From Anaeramoeba flamelloides (taxonomy: Eukaryota; Metamonada; Anaeramoebidae), in NCBI GenBank assembly GCA_027625915.1, contig JANTQA010000040.1, forward strand, positions 186,001-250,000: DNA of 64,000 bases. The letters are read 5' to 3'. Position 1 is the first letter of the stretch; each line of letters starts with the position of its first letter. Under the pieces are notes generated by a model. The model searched no databases. It was not told the origin of the DNA and saw only the letters and a program-made list of their open reading frames with translations. Position numbers and translations under genes: made by a program. Positions 24,237 through 41,085 of this stretch are shown here, one piece after another.

Positions 24237-25043
24237 ATATAAATAATTTTTAATTTACCAAAAGATGTATAAAGGATATTATTATTCAATTTATCTGAAT
24301 TATCTGAAAATAAAAAACTTGTATTTAACCTAGAAAAATACAATTTAAGGTTTCAAGAAGTGTTAAAAAATGTTTACAAAATGATTTTTGATAATTTTTC
24401 AATGAAAATAAAGTTTCAAAATATAGTCAAGAGTTGTTGATTTTTTTAAGGATATCCTTAATATAATTGGATACCTCCGACAGAACCCCTATATTTAATA
24501 AACACCGAATTAACCATGTCTAAATGTTTAATTTTTTTCAATTCTTTTTGAATCTATTTTGATGTATACTGATCTTATATTGATCAATTCTCAGTAAATT
24601 GTTAATAAAAAACCTAAAAAAATAATTTTAAAGCAATCAATAAAACACTTTATCAACCTTTTTAATCTGGCATGACACCAATATAATATGTTAAAAAAAC
24701 TTCTTATACTTTTTATAACAAAAAAAAATGTTCAAAAATTTTATCATTTTTTTAAAACAAGTTCCATATGAGGTTATTAATATTTTAAAGAGTTTCTTTC
24801 AAATTTATTACTCTTTCGATATTTATTACATATTTATATCACACCTTGATATGCAATATATAACAGGAAAACAAGTTCACTTTTTAATTATGTCTTATAG
24901 ACTCATATACCCCAATTAATAAAGTAAATACACATTTTCCGAGGATAAAAACCATTGAAAAAAGTCAAAAAAATATTATCTTATGTGTAACTGGGAACAA
25001 TCAGTAAAAAAATACAATAATCAAAGATTGTTTGTTTTTTATA

Positions 25044-25241
25044 CAGTCAGTTTCACTTTTAAGACACAAACTTTCTACGAAATTTAAGGCTCAAAAAAAT
25101 TCCAAATTAAGGCACAATTTTTGGGGATATTTTTTTTCTCAATTTATTTTCCTAGAATCCGAATTTTTGTGCCTTAATTTGGAATTTTTTTTGTGCCTTA
25201 AATTTCGTTGAAAGTTTGTGCCTTAAAAGTGAAACTGACTG
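25044..25241. mobile_element. Palindromic MITE, 198 bp
   Basis: A well-kept copy: 'cagtcagtttcactttta' at the left, mirrored 'gtgccttaa' and 'aaagtgaaactgactg' at the right, and flanking TA dinucleotides. The two halves match closely, so it is relatively young. Confidence 0.9.
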
Positions 25242-25331
25242 TATTTATTTTGCCCCTATGGATCTTTATTTTAAGTGGATAATTTATATTAAAAAAAATA
25301 AAGAAGATACCTCTATTTGAAATTTCTGGTA

Positions 25332-25527
25332 TAGTCAGTTTCACTTTTGTTACACAAACTTTCAACGAAATTTAAGGAACAAAAAAATCTCAAATTAAGT
25401 AACAAAATTTGTAATTTTTTTTTTTTACAAATTATTTTACTAGAATCAAAAATTTTGTGCATTAATTTGAGATTTTTATTTTGCTTTAAATTTAGTTGAA
25501 AGTTTGCCTTAAAAGTGAAAACGACTG
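25332..25527. mobile_element. Palindromic MITE, 196 bp
   Basis: The left end, 'tagtcagtttcactttt', and right end, 'aaaagtgaaaacgactg', flank mirrored 'aaatttaagg' and 'cttaaattt' blocks. TA flanks are present. Two minus/plus short frames that run through it are artefacts. Confidence 0.85.
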
Positions 25528-26047
25528 TATCAATTATCACAAAAAGTCTATCTTTGAATTTTTTCTAAGAACAAAATTTTATTCGAAAGTATCTGAGGAA
25601 TTTTATAAGGATAATCTTATTTACACCGGCTGGATTTTGATAATAATGTCATTATGTACAGTCAGTTTCACTTTTAAAACACAAACTTTAATTGAAAATA
25701 AAGCACAAATTGTCTCAAATTAAAGCACAAACATAAAGTCTCAAAATAAAGCACATTTTTTTTTTGAATATTTTTTTCATTTTTTCAATTTTTTTTAAAG
25801 AGAATCCAGTCAACTATGCACTCCTCTCTGGAAAAAAAAAAAAAAAACCAAATTTTCAAAATAGTCAAAAAAAAAAAAACTACTTTGAAAAAAATCTTAA
25901 AACAAAAAAGAAAAGATAACTTACCAACTTAGTATACTCTTATAAAACTAAAATTTATTCGACATCAACTAATTGTAAATTAAAAAAGTCTTTAACTCGT
26001 TATGAATAAAGTGAAAATATCACTTTATAAAATTAATAAGTATTAAG

Positions 26048-27083
26048 TCAAATACTTATCAAACAAAAAAAAATCAAAATAAAAACAAAAAATGTTCTAA
26101 AAGATTTTATTTTTGACTGATACATATGTGTAGATGTATTCATACACATACATGTATACATACCTCCGTACATATATATCAGTTGATATTTACTCTTTAA
26201 AAATATCAAAAGAGAAACTGTTTGATCGGCTAAAAGATTGTTAAAATCTTTAGGGGTTTTAATTTTTTTACCTTTGTATGTAGACCTGCCAATATCATTA
26301 AAATGATACCAAGTCGATATAATCCGCACTAAAGATGTATATCGTTGGTTAAACCCATGTTTTTTACTGAATGAACTTGAATTGCGAAGTTTAAATGATT
26401 TTTTTGGAGTGTCAGAATGTTGGCACGGTGTTTCATCCATACACCATATTCGATCTGAAGTGAGTTCGTTCTCTTCAATATAATGGGTATAAGTTTGGAA
26501 AAAACGAGTATTATCTCTTTTTTTATCTTCTTCCGATTTGGGTCTATCTTCAACATGGTCAATTGATTTACAATATAAACCGCGCAAATTCATCCAGCGA
26601 TAAACAGCTGCTCTACTGACACTTGTAGCCTTACCACTACGATATTTTTTATTTTCTAGTAACCCAATGATGTGTCTTCTGATATATGGTCCTTTTAAAG
26701 GTGCTACAATTTCAGGATACGTCTTTTCGTCACCTTCCATTACTAGATGCTTCTTGATCCAATCCCATAATATTGTATTGCCTTCGCGGTTAAGGGCAGA
26801 TATAGAAGGATCTTGATACATTTTAATTACCTGACTTTTCCATTTGCGGATTGTGTCGTGTGGTACATCACGTTTCGAACCCAGTCTTTTCCAAGTTATG
26901 ACACTGTCCATATATTCTTGAACTGTTTCGAACTTGAATTTTTTTCTCATAACTTTTCCTTTTCCTCTTATTATGTGAATAATCCCGAGGTACTTCCGAA
27001 GAATACATTTTTCGTATTTCCTCTTCAGTAATAATTGTAATTTTTGAATTGTTGGTGTTTGGTTGTTTTCTTTTTTCAGACAT
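26048..27083 (-). pseudogene. Truncated, frameshifted DDE transposase (IS630/Tc1/mariner-like)
   Basis: The reading starts at 'MSEKRKQPNTNNSK' (27083) and changes frame by one base near 26950 in a purine run, continuing as 'MRKKFKFETVQEYMDSV'. Helix-turn-helix-like segments follow ('RDVPHDTIRKWKSQVI', then 'SVSRAAVYRWMNLRGLYC'). 'DRIWCMDETPCQHSD' carries the first catalytic acidic residue in the Asp-Glu context of pogo/Tc1-type transposases. The frame then loses similarity after about 'SLVRIISTWYH' and ends in microsatellite-encoded Tyr/Met/Cys residues, so the second and third catalytic acids are not visible. It probably belongs to the element that supplies the MITE ends. Confidence 0.7.
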
Positions 27084-27316
27084 AATTGAATGAAATAAAG
27101 AGTGTAATAAAATATTTTGTTGGTGGTTTGTTGAATTATTAATATAAAATCAATAATTCGAGTCTTATTATATTCTTATTCTAAAATCAATAATAAAAAT
27201 ATAATAAGAATTTATCAAGCCCCTACCCCATTATTTTCGATAACGCCTTGATAAATTCTATTTTAAATGGTTTATTAATATATATATATATATAATGATT
27301 TAGAATTTTTATTTCA

Positions 27317-27548
27317 TTCTATCGGTAAAATATACCAACATATGATTATAATCAAAGATCAAATCGGAATAAATGCTTATATCGAACCATTCAATTAGCT
27401 AGAATAAAAAGATAATTCGATGTTTATTCTAGTATAAAAATAAGGAGTCGAGTCAAACTTATTTTGATTAATTGAAAAATACAATACATAATTTAACCAG
27501 ATATAATCTTTTGATTATAATCATACGTTGGTATATTTTATCGATAGA
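27317..27548. repeat. Inverted repeat inside the 3.5-kb element
   Basis: The left arm contains 'aaaatataccaacatatgat' and 'tataatcaaag'. The right arm contains the mirrored 'cttttgattataatcata' and 'ggtatattttatcgata'. Arms of about 43 bases enclose about 145 bases. A nested small element is possible, but no clear target duplication was seen. Confidence 0.65.
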
Positions 27549-27946
27549 TTGATCTAAACATTGGGATAACATGAGTTTATCCTATCATAGTAAACAATAA
27601 ACGCGTTTAAAAATATTTATTGTTCTTTTTTGTTCAAAGTGGTACCTTTGATCAAAATTATCGATATTTTATCTTCGAACCAACAAAAGTGTGATAATAT
27701 ACATGTGGTTGTTTAGTCCCAAATAGTATATAACGAGGTGTTTCATGAGCTCTATCACACTTTTGAAACAATTTTATACAATTGGTATCAATTTCCACTT
27801 AATATATTCAAAGGGAAAAAGTTATTTCTGATTATTGTCTATCGTGCTTAAAAAACAAAATGTTTTCTAGGTGTACCAAATTTGTCTATCGTTTTATTTA
27901 ACAGGGGAAATTAACACTATGTGTTAATATTATATTATAACCTTGT

Positions 27947-28245
27947 GGTAACTCTGTCGAGTTACAAGTGCAAAGTTAGCCCTGTTGGGTACCCTTGTCG
28001 GACAACTCTACGGTAACTCTTTCGAGTTATCAGTGCAAAGTTATCCCTGTTGGGTACCCTTGTCGGACAACTCTACGGTAACTCTCTCGAGTTACAATTG
28101 CAAAGTTAGCCCTGCTGAGTACCCTTGTCGGACAACTCTACGGCAACTCTTTCGAGTTATCAGTGCAAAGTTAGCCCTGTTGGGTACCCCATAGGGTAAC
28201 TTCGGCGTGACTCTGTCGAGTCATATGTGTGAAATTAGCCCTATA
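27947..28245. repeat. 65-bp tandem repeat array, about 4.5 copies
   Basis: Units begin at 27947, 28012, 28077 and 28142, exactly 65 bases apart, with a shorter fifth copy from 28196. Each contains 'ggtaactct', 'tcgagtta', 'gcaaagtta' and 'gggtacccttgtcggacaac'. Units differ at only a few bases and are strikingly GC-rich for this contig. The period is not a multiple of three, so the open frame across it is not a repeat protein. Confidence 0.95.
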
Positions 28246-29131
28246 CTAGAGCATATACACGTAGCATAAATGTGCAAAACCCCAATGGGTCCATCAACCA
28301 TTATGTTATATACTATGTGACATGGGGTGGGTGACCTATACATGTCAAGGGGTGAGCCATAGCCATAAAACTATGATTCGAGACCTGAGGTTTAAACCAT
28401 ATCAAACTTCATGACATGGTGTCCTCATGGTATAACATCAAAAGTACTTTTCGCACCACATTCCAGGATATCCAAATAAGCTAACAAAAGTTTTCATTTT
28501 TTCTAAAAAAAAAATTTTTTTTTTACAAAAAATGAAATGTCTTAAGAAATAGAGTTCGGAAAAAAATTTGTTATTTTTTGGACTCTTTGTCATTTTATTC
28601 AAAAATGACAAAGGAGATAAAAAAATAACAAAGGAAATAAATTTTCTTTGTTATTTTTTTATTTCCTTTGTTATTTTTTTTTCCGAGCATGGGGATTTTT
28701 ACAAGGTGCTTTGTTATTTTTGAAAAAAATGACAAAGAAAATTTAATTCCTTTGTCATTTTTTCTTTGTGTTTAAAAAAAATTTTTTTCTGATCGTGGTT
28801 TTTGATCAATTATTTGATTTCATACACTCAGTATTATTTGATCTGTGTTAAAATCGTCTGAAAAATCGATTTTTCAAACTCCGGAGTCTCAAAAACGTGT
28901 ACTTTTCGAGTTCTGACGAGACATTAAAATTACTTGTATTTAGGAACGATTTTAATATATTTCAAAAAAAAACAAGTTTTTTTACAGTAAATTAAACAAA
29001 ATTTTTTTGTTTTAAAAAAATCGAATTTTTTTTTGAAAAATTTTGAGAAAAAAATTTTGTGCCATATTTTGAGATTTTTTTGTGTCTTAAATTACTACAA
29101 AAAGTTTGTGCCTTAAAAGTGAAACTGACTG

Positions 29132-30416
29132 TAGAATAAGTGTTTTTTTACCATAAATTTAGAATTTTTTTGAAATAATACACATTAAAGAAAAAAAAAA
29201 AATGAAAGAATATATATAAGACTTGGTTACACAATATAAAACGTGTAATGTATATTTTTTTTATTTTTATGCAATATTTTTTCATATCTTTTATTTCTAT
29301 ATTTATTTTTATCTTTTTCTGATTCTCCATAAAAAGAACTATTATTTTTAATTCTTTTTTAACAAAATTTTTACTAATCTGTTAAAATCATACCTGCATT
29401 ATAGAAAGGATAAAAAACCAAATAACGATTGAGTTTCAATAAGTGCTATCAAGTACCTGGTTTTTTTTTTTTTACTTTGAGATGTCCAAAGAAAATTTTT
29501 GAAATGTCATTTAATTTACCAAATTAAATACAACGTAAAAACAAAAAATAGAGATATTTTTATAGAATCAACAATCCTCACTAAAAATAAAAAAAATAAA
29601 TACTGGGATACTATTTTCTTTGTTGTCCATAGAAAAGAGAAACGATCAATTTCTTGAAATATTTCTTTGTGTTTTATTTTTATGAATTTTTAATTACTAC
29701 CTTAAAAAAAATACATACTTTTGGCGTGAAAAAGATATAGAAAGAATTTCAAAAGTTTGAACTTACTTGAAATTTGAGAGTTAAAATAATAGCCCCAAGA
29801 AATAAATAATACTTGTTTTTAAATTCTAAATGGGGAAAAAATTTTCACTCACATTTCCAGATTTTTCTTTTATAAATTCAGTTTACGGAGAAATGTATTG
29901 CTTTTTGTGGTGATATATATTTAAAAAAGGAAATTAAAAATGAAGTGAAATTCTTTCCTATTTATTATTCAAAAACAAGTATTACTTTTGTTTCGTTAAA
30001 TGTTAGAGACAAACTTCAGTTATCTATTTAATTGTTTGTAAATACTTACAAACTTGCAACACATATTAATTTATTTGGTTCTAAACAGAAAAATTCTTCA
30101 ATACACACATCTATTTAAGATTATAATACTTTACAAAAGTAGTAACTTTTTTTCAATTTGTTATGGAAAAACGAGAATCTTGATAAAATAATCAAGTGGG
30201 TTTTATGTTATAAGTGCTCTCACAAACACAAATTGTATCTTATTTTGTGAATAAATACTCTGAAAATTTAAATGTGCTTATTTTGTTTGGTTTTTGAGAA
30301 AGTAACTCTTTCTTAAAAAAAGATCAAATAATCCAGAATTATTTTTTTAATTTATTCTCCTCAGCATAAGGACAAATATTTCTACTTGAATTAAATTAAA
30401 CAAAATTAGTAAAGTT
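29132..30416. other. Intergenic, upstream of the epimerase-like gene, no gene recognised
   Basis: A/T-rich sequence with no coding similarity. The last 100 bases before the ATG at 30417 should hold the core promoter, but no clear motif is visible. Confidence 0.55.
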
Positions 30417-31574
30417 ATGTGTGTTTCAAAAACAATCTTAATTTGTTCTCTTTTATTCTTAAATTGCTTTTTGATAATAAATTGTCAAACAAAAACAAAA
30501 AGCCAAGGTCATACAAAAGAAAATGCAAAAGAACAGACAATTGATCGCTCTTTAAAAGATCTGGTACCATACGGCCTTGACTTGTCAACACACCGTTCCA
30601 ATAGTAGCTATGTCTTAGTTCTTGGAAGTGGTGGCCTAATTGGGAAAAATTTAGTACCAGCACTTCGAAAAGCAAACTATTCGGTCCTTGAAGTAACAGG
30701 ACGGGATCACTTAGACTTAAGGGTTGAGAATGCGTTAACAATCTTTGACAATCTGGAAATCTCGATGGTCTATTTCCTAGCATGTGAAGTTGGAGGTTCC
30801 AAATTTTTAAGCAAGAAGGAAAACTCAGACATAATCTTGAAACACAACAGACAAATCCACGATTGCACATTTGACTATCTTGAAAAAAGAAATTTGCCCT
30901 TCATCTTTAGTTCTTCGTCCATGGTTGACGACCCATCTGCTTACGGCACCATCAAGCACGAAGCAGAAGAAACAATTAGCAAACTTGAAAACGGCCGAAT
31001 TGTTCGCTTTTGGAACGTGTATGGGGTGGAGCCAATTGGCCTCAAGACGCACGTTGTTCCAGATTGGGTCCAAAACTGTTTGCTTTCAATCAACATCCCA
31101 ATTGTAAACTCATTGCTTGGATCGTTACCAAAATTAGATGAGCCGGCGCTGATCCACTCTTTAACAGACGGCAACGAAAAGAGGCAATATTTGCATACCA
31201 ACGACACAGTAAATGGCTTAATTCTGATGATGAAACACTTTAATTCGATCGATTTCCCTGTAGATCTCGGCACAGGTGTCTGGTCTGATTTAAGGCAGCT
31301 TGGTCAAGTTTTGCTTAATGTCTCAGACAATAGGTGTGGCGTGAAATTTAATGAAATCAAGGCAACAGAGAGAATAATTAGAGAGCCCGTGTTAGATACT
31401 TGGTTCCATAGAAACTATTGGTTGAAGGAAGATTTTTTAAGTCTCGATCAAGGAATGAAGATTGTTTTTAATAAAATGTCAAAATCCTTTTTAATCAATA
31501 GAACTTCAAAGTATAGAGCAATTTTAACAGTGTCGTTGATATTAATTGTGTTTACAATCAGACTATTTTTTTAA
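30417..31574 (+). CDS. NAD-dependent epimerase/dehydratase-like protein, secretory and tail-anchored
   Basis: A single exon of 385 residues. Residues 1-23 are a signal peptide (hydrophobic core 'ILICSLLFLNCFLIINC'). A Rossmann nucleotide-binding motif, GSGGLIG, lies at 70-76, Ser165-168 forms the serine position and Tyr176-Gly-Thr-Ile-Lys180 is the YxxxK catalytic pair of extended short-chain dehydrogenases. 'RFWNVYGVEP' is the usual sugar-nucleotide epimerase signature. The last 20 residues, 366-385, are hydrophobic and probably form a membrane anchor. Most such enzymes are cytosolic, so an enzyme facing the ER/Golgi lumen is odd. Sequons (Asn-x-Ser/Thr) at several sites agree with a luminal location. 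The substrate is unknown; GDP- or dTDP-sugar epimerases are the closest in style. Its codons are GC-richer than the surroundings. Confidence 0.82.
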   Translation: MCVSKTILICSLLFLNCFLIINCQTKTKSQGHTKENAKEQTIDRSLKDLVPYGLDLSTHRSNSSYVLVLGSGGLIGKNLVPALRKANYSVLEVTGRDHLDLRVENALTIFDNLEISMVYFLACEVGGSKFLSKKENSDIILKHNRQIHDCTFDYLEKRNLPFIFSSSSMVDDPSAYGTIKHEAEETISKLENGRIVRFWNVYGVEPIGLKTHVVPDWVQNCLLSINIPIVNSLLGSLPKLDEPALIHSLTDGNEKRQYLHTNDTVNGLILMMKHFNSIDFPVDLGTGVWSDLRQLGQVLLNVSDNRCGVKFNEIKATERIIREPVLDTWFHRNYWLKEDFLSLDQGMKIVFNKMSKSFLINRTSKYRAILTVSLILIVFTIRLFF

Positions 31575-31715
31575 ATACATCTTTTTTTAAAAATAAAAAA
31601 TTTTTAAAATAAAATCAGAAGAAAAAATTCTTTTAATTCGATAAGATTTAAGATCTCAAGAAAATAAAAGAAAATAATTTAAAACCATTTTTTTTTTTTT
31701 TTATATATATAAATA

Positions 31716-31997
31716 AATAATTTAATATTTCTGGAACTGCCCAGCCTCTGAAAATAATCGTAAAATCTGGATATCTGAATTAAAAAAGATTAATATATCT
31801 AATATATTAAAAAACAATAATATTCTTAATATTATTAACAGAAAAGATTCCATAACTTTATTAGCCCTAGTGGAAAATAAAAGTATATGGAAATCTTTAA
31901 AAAGATTTCTCTTCACAATTTAGGAATTCGGGCAAACAAGAGGAACTAAAAACTCCTCCCTTAAACAATAAAAAAAAATAATAATAATTTAATATTT
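31716..31997 (+). mobile_element. 5'-truncated LINE (non-LTR retrotransposon) with 15-bp target-site duplication
   Basis: The 15-base word 'aataatttaatattt' flanks the insert exactly, at 31716-31730 and 31983-31997. The 252-base insert reads in the plus direction as the tail of an open frame, 'WNCPASENNRKIWISEL' through 'SIWKSLKRFLFTI' and a stop. It then has a short 3' end ('ggaattcgggcaaacaagag') and an A-rich tail with AAT units. The duplication, severe 5' truncation and A-rich 3' end are the marks of LINE target-primed insertion. The Cys-Pro segment resembles the C-terminal region of LINE reverse-transcriptase polyproteins. The intact duplication suggests a recent insertion. Confidence 0.8.
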
Positions 31998-33826
31998 AAT
32001 TCATAGTATATGAAAAGTTCACCATTTGATTATGTTTCGAAAAAAGCCTCAAATAATTCTTTTTTTGATTTGATGCAATCAAATGATTCTTTTTTATTTC
32101 GATGTCAAGTTTCAACTTATTTCTTTTTTAAATTTGGTTTTTATTTGAATCCTATTATTCTCAACTTTTAATATTAATAAATAGATTTTTTTATTTTCAA
32201 AAAGAATTTAATATTTTTCAAAAAAAAATAAATATTGGGGTTTTTCTCCTTAGATAATTTAGTTTTCATCATTTTTTCATCAATCTTGGTGCTTTTTGTT
32301 TTTATTCTTCTCTTCAGAAAAAAATTATAAAACTTTGAAAATCGAATCAAAAGAATCTTTTTTTTTTTTTTTTTAATAGAGTTTAGGTACCAAATAAAAA
32401 ATTCAATTTTTGATTTAATGAAATATAAGGAAAATTATTTTGATTATTTGAAATATAATTGGAAAAGATTATTTAATAAGTAGAAAATGTTGTTTAAAAA
32501 AGGATCCATTGGAAACATTTTTAATATTATTGTTTCAAATTTTAAATTTTTATAATTTGAAAAAATCTAACAATGGAATCTTTTTGAGAACTCTTGTCAT
32601 ATGAACTTTAAGTATAATCAAGATTTATTGAATTTAATTTAGTAAATCTAATAATCATTGTTTATTTATTTGAAAAATAATTAAGAATAATTTTGATAAT
32701 GTTTTTTTACAGTCAGTTTCACTTTTAAGGCACAAACTTTCAACGAAATTTAAGGCACAAAAAATTAATCTTAAATTAAAGCACAAAATACAAATTCTAG
32801 TAAAAATAAATTGTAAAAAAAAAATTCCAAATTTTGTGCCTTAATTTGAGATTTTTATTTTGCCTTAAATTTCGATGAAAGTTTGTGCCTTAAAAGTGAA
32901 ACTGGCTGTATTACGAGAACGTGTATTTTATGGAATAATTATCAAAAGAAAAAAACGAAGAAAAACGATTCGATTATTAAAATAACAAAAAAATTAGGAT
33001 AATATTAAAATTATTGGTATATACAACAACATTATTTTTTAAAACAAAAAAAATGAAATATATAATATTTTTACTTTTTTCCAATTATAAACTCAAAATT
33101 AAAATCTTTAAGACATAAAAATTCAATTTTTGAAAAAAATAATCTTATATAATCAATTCTAGAAGAGATCTTAAATTATAAATATTTACTAATTTCAATT
33201 TTAACACTTTTTTAATTATCATAATACTCAAAAAAAAATAAATAATTATCAATATTAATAAATATCAAGTGTTGAAATTTTTTTAGAGGGAAAACAATGA
33301 AAATAAAATGATAAATTCATTGAAATTCTTGTAATAATTGGTGATCAATCAAATGGTTGGATATAATAAACTGGTTTTATTGGGTTCTTTAAGTTTAAAG
33401 AAACTCAACTTTAAAATAAATATCACTCGTTCAAAAAAATTATTGATAAAACGACATGGGTTATGTTTTTCAAAAAATAAAATGAAAATCTAAAAAACTA
33501 TAAGTTACTAAAAAAAAATGATTTTCCGAGTTAAAAAATCAGAATTATTCACAATTTGGTTTGAATTATATTATTATGGACCTTTTTTATGTTATAACTA
33601 TGTGTAAATTTTTATATTTTATTTTCTATTCCAATTATAAGATTTTTAATTAAGATACGGTTTTAAAAAATAATCTAAAGATATACTATTCTTAAAATTC
33701 TAATTTATACATGATGAATGTATAAAATATACAAATAATAGAAAATAATTTTTTAAAAAAATACTTGTTATTATTTTATAAAACTTTTAATTATAGAGTT
33801 ATTTGTCTACTTATTCTTCATGAATT

Positions 33827-33857
<31 letters not shown>

Positions 33858-36224
33858 GATTTTTTAAATATTTTAAATTTAGAAAATAGTTCAAATTTCT
33901 TTTCAATGATGTTTTCTTAAAGAAATAAAAACAATTTTAGGATCCTTTAATTGTAAAATAGTTGTTTATAAATTCAGTTATTGATCCATTGATAAAAATT
34001 CAAAATATAATTTTCTTTTCATTTATTCTTTGGATGAATTTTCTTTATACTAGGAAGTAGAATTACAAAGGATAAAGATCAAAAAAATGATTACTTGTTA
34101 ATATTTAGATCCTCTAACATAGAGGTATAGGTAACTTGAAAATAAAAAATGAACTGCTAAAGAAAAAAATACTAAAATTTACAAAGTGGATTAGATGAAA
34201 GGAATAAAACTTTCTACAATAATGAAATAATGATCTTCAAATCAATATTCTTGATCAATTATAGACTTAAATTAAATTAATCAAAAATAAAGCCCTTGGG
34301 TTGTTATTGTGAGTGTTCTTAATTAAGGATAGTATTTTTTTTATTTATTGATTCTTTAACGAATTGTTTATTATTAAACCTTTTTAAAATATCTTTCTCT
34401 TTTTTTTCCATTTAATTTTTTTCTTTTCAATTTTTTGTTTGTATTTTTGAACCATATTTAAATTTGTGTATGTTTTTCCCTTCAATAATTATTTACTCTA
34501 TGATTTTACACATTTATTTCTGAAAGTGTATTTAAATGAAATATGATGAATTGTGTAATTTCCATGTTTTCATTCATAAAAATAATTATAAATAGATTTT
34601 TGGAAGAAAAAAGGGTATTTTGGAATCTTTCTGATGAAAATTTTTTAAGATTTATTCAATTTTTTGAAAAAGATTTTTATTTCAATTCATTTTTTGATAT
34701 TTTTTCATTTAAATTAGATTCAATATAACAACATATGATACCATGATTTATAATTCAAAATCAACAAACATAATAACACTGTCTTGAACTAGAATTTATT
34801 ATGTTTTCCTTAATTATTATGGTTTTTAATTTTTTTTTGTTCAATAAAAATATTTATAATTGAATTTCTCAATTATTTATCAAAAATTCGTCAAATTTAT
34901 TGTACAAAAAAAAAATCAACCTCTAAATATTCTAATGTACTTTTTCCAAAAAAATAAATTATTTTATCTTATTTTTGGTAAAATTTTTCCTTTCAAATTC
35001 CAACAAAAACAAATCTTCAACTTCGTTATTTATTGAAAATTCAGTTATAAATCCATAAAATTGAAATTTATAAAACTATTTTTTCGAATAGTAATTTAAT
35101 TGTAATAAAAAAAAAAAAAAGAACACAAAATATATTTTTTGAGTTGTGTCTAAAATATTAATTTGGAATATTTAAAATTAATTTTTTAGATGAAAAAATG
35201 AAAAAAAAACACAAATTACTAAAATATAATTATTTGAGTTTTAAATTTGTCAAGGTCCAATATAAAATATATTCGTTTTTTCATTTCAATATTTTTTTTT
35301 TTAATTTTTGGTGTAAATCATGTAATATATCTATATATAAATATCCAGATATATATTCTCCATAAATTTGAGTGGTTTAAAATAAAAAATTTTTCATTTG
35401 AAATTTATTTCGTGTTTTTAAACCAATTTTATTAATTCCATATAATAATTCTCTTGAAAATTTTGAATTGAAATAGAAAGGATATTTAATTCATCCCCCC
35501 CTTTATATTTTTTAATGCTTTTTTAATTATTTTCTCCTGATCTAACATTATGAACATTTTTTGATATGAAAATAAAATCATTCAACCCAAATATCTTTGT
35601 GAAATATCACTTTTGAGTCAATAATCTAAAAAACAAATAATTTTAGAGTTTTATTTCATGTATGTCTGTTTTTTTGAAATGAAAATTAATTCCTGATTTT
35701 TTTAAGAAAAGATTCTTATAGTTAAATATAAAACACCTTTAGAATTTTCAAAAAAAAAACATATATTTTTGATTAATTTACTCTTTTTTTCATACAAAAA
35801 ACAAAACAAAAACAAATTTAAAAAAATTAAAAAAAAAAAAATCTAAAAAAATAATAATAAAAATTGTTTTTATTTATCTCTTAATCACGATCTGAGATGA
35901 TATTTCAATATTGGTGATAATGAAAATATCATAAAAAATGATGTGATACTAAAATTATTGATTGTCTTTTTTTTGTTTAAATTCTATTTGATATTTCCTT
36001 TTATTAATTAATTTTAATAATTACTAAAAATAAGAAAAATAAAAATAAAAAAAAAAAAAAAAAAAACAAACTCTCCGAAAAATGAAATAAAAATAAAAAG
36101 ATCATCTGTCTTGTGTCTAAAAAAAAATTAGATTTCAACACAAATCTAAATCCTCAATTATATGAAAAATGAAATAAAAAAAAAAAGTCTCAAAATAAAA
36201 GCATAAAGCTAATATTCTAGAAAA
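31998..36224. other. Intergenic, no gene recognised
   Basis: Very A/T-rich. It holds one MITE (32710-32908), a TA microsatellite near 33829-33855 and a possible very weak copy of repeat R1 around 33240-33420 ('gatcaatcaaatggttggata'). The short frames at 34543 and 35247 are Phe/Ile/Asn-rich and resemble nothing. Confidence 0.6.
32710..32908. mobile_element. Palindromic MITE, 199 bp
   Basis: Begins 'cagtcagtttcacttttaag' and ends 'aaaagtgaaactggctg', with TA on both sides and an internally palindromic body containing 'aaggcacaaa' and its mirror. One substitution separates the terminal 17 bases of the two ends. Confidence 0.9.

Positions 36225-41085
<4,861 letters not shown>

Larger units (their letters stand above)
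25659..29131. mobile_element. 3.5-kb DNA transposon sharing the MITE ends
   Basis: The left end, 'cagtcagtttcacttttaa', and the right end, 'gtgccttaaaagtgaaactg', are the MITE termini, with TA at both flanks, but here about 3.4 kb separates them. Inside are a truncated transposase gene on the minus strand, an inverted repeat (27317-27548) and a 65-bp tandem array. The small palindromic MITEs are therefore probably deletion derivatives of, or mobilised by, this element's family. The transposase lacks its C-terminal half, so this copy cannot be autonomous. Composition inside (27600-28500) is less A/T-rich than the surroundings. Confidence 0.75.

Noticed and set aside
27985-28194. Small plus-strand frame as a repeat protein
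   Set aside because: It is an accident of the 65-bp tandem array, whose period is not a multiple of three.
27947-28245. CRISPR-like array
   Set aside because: The repeats are contiguous 65-bp units with no unique spacers, and the context is eukaryotic.
28330-28400. Possible tRNA or Pol III box near 'gattcgagacc'
   Set aside because: A B-box-like word is present but no convincing A-box partner or clover-leaf could be drawn.
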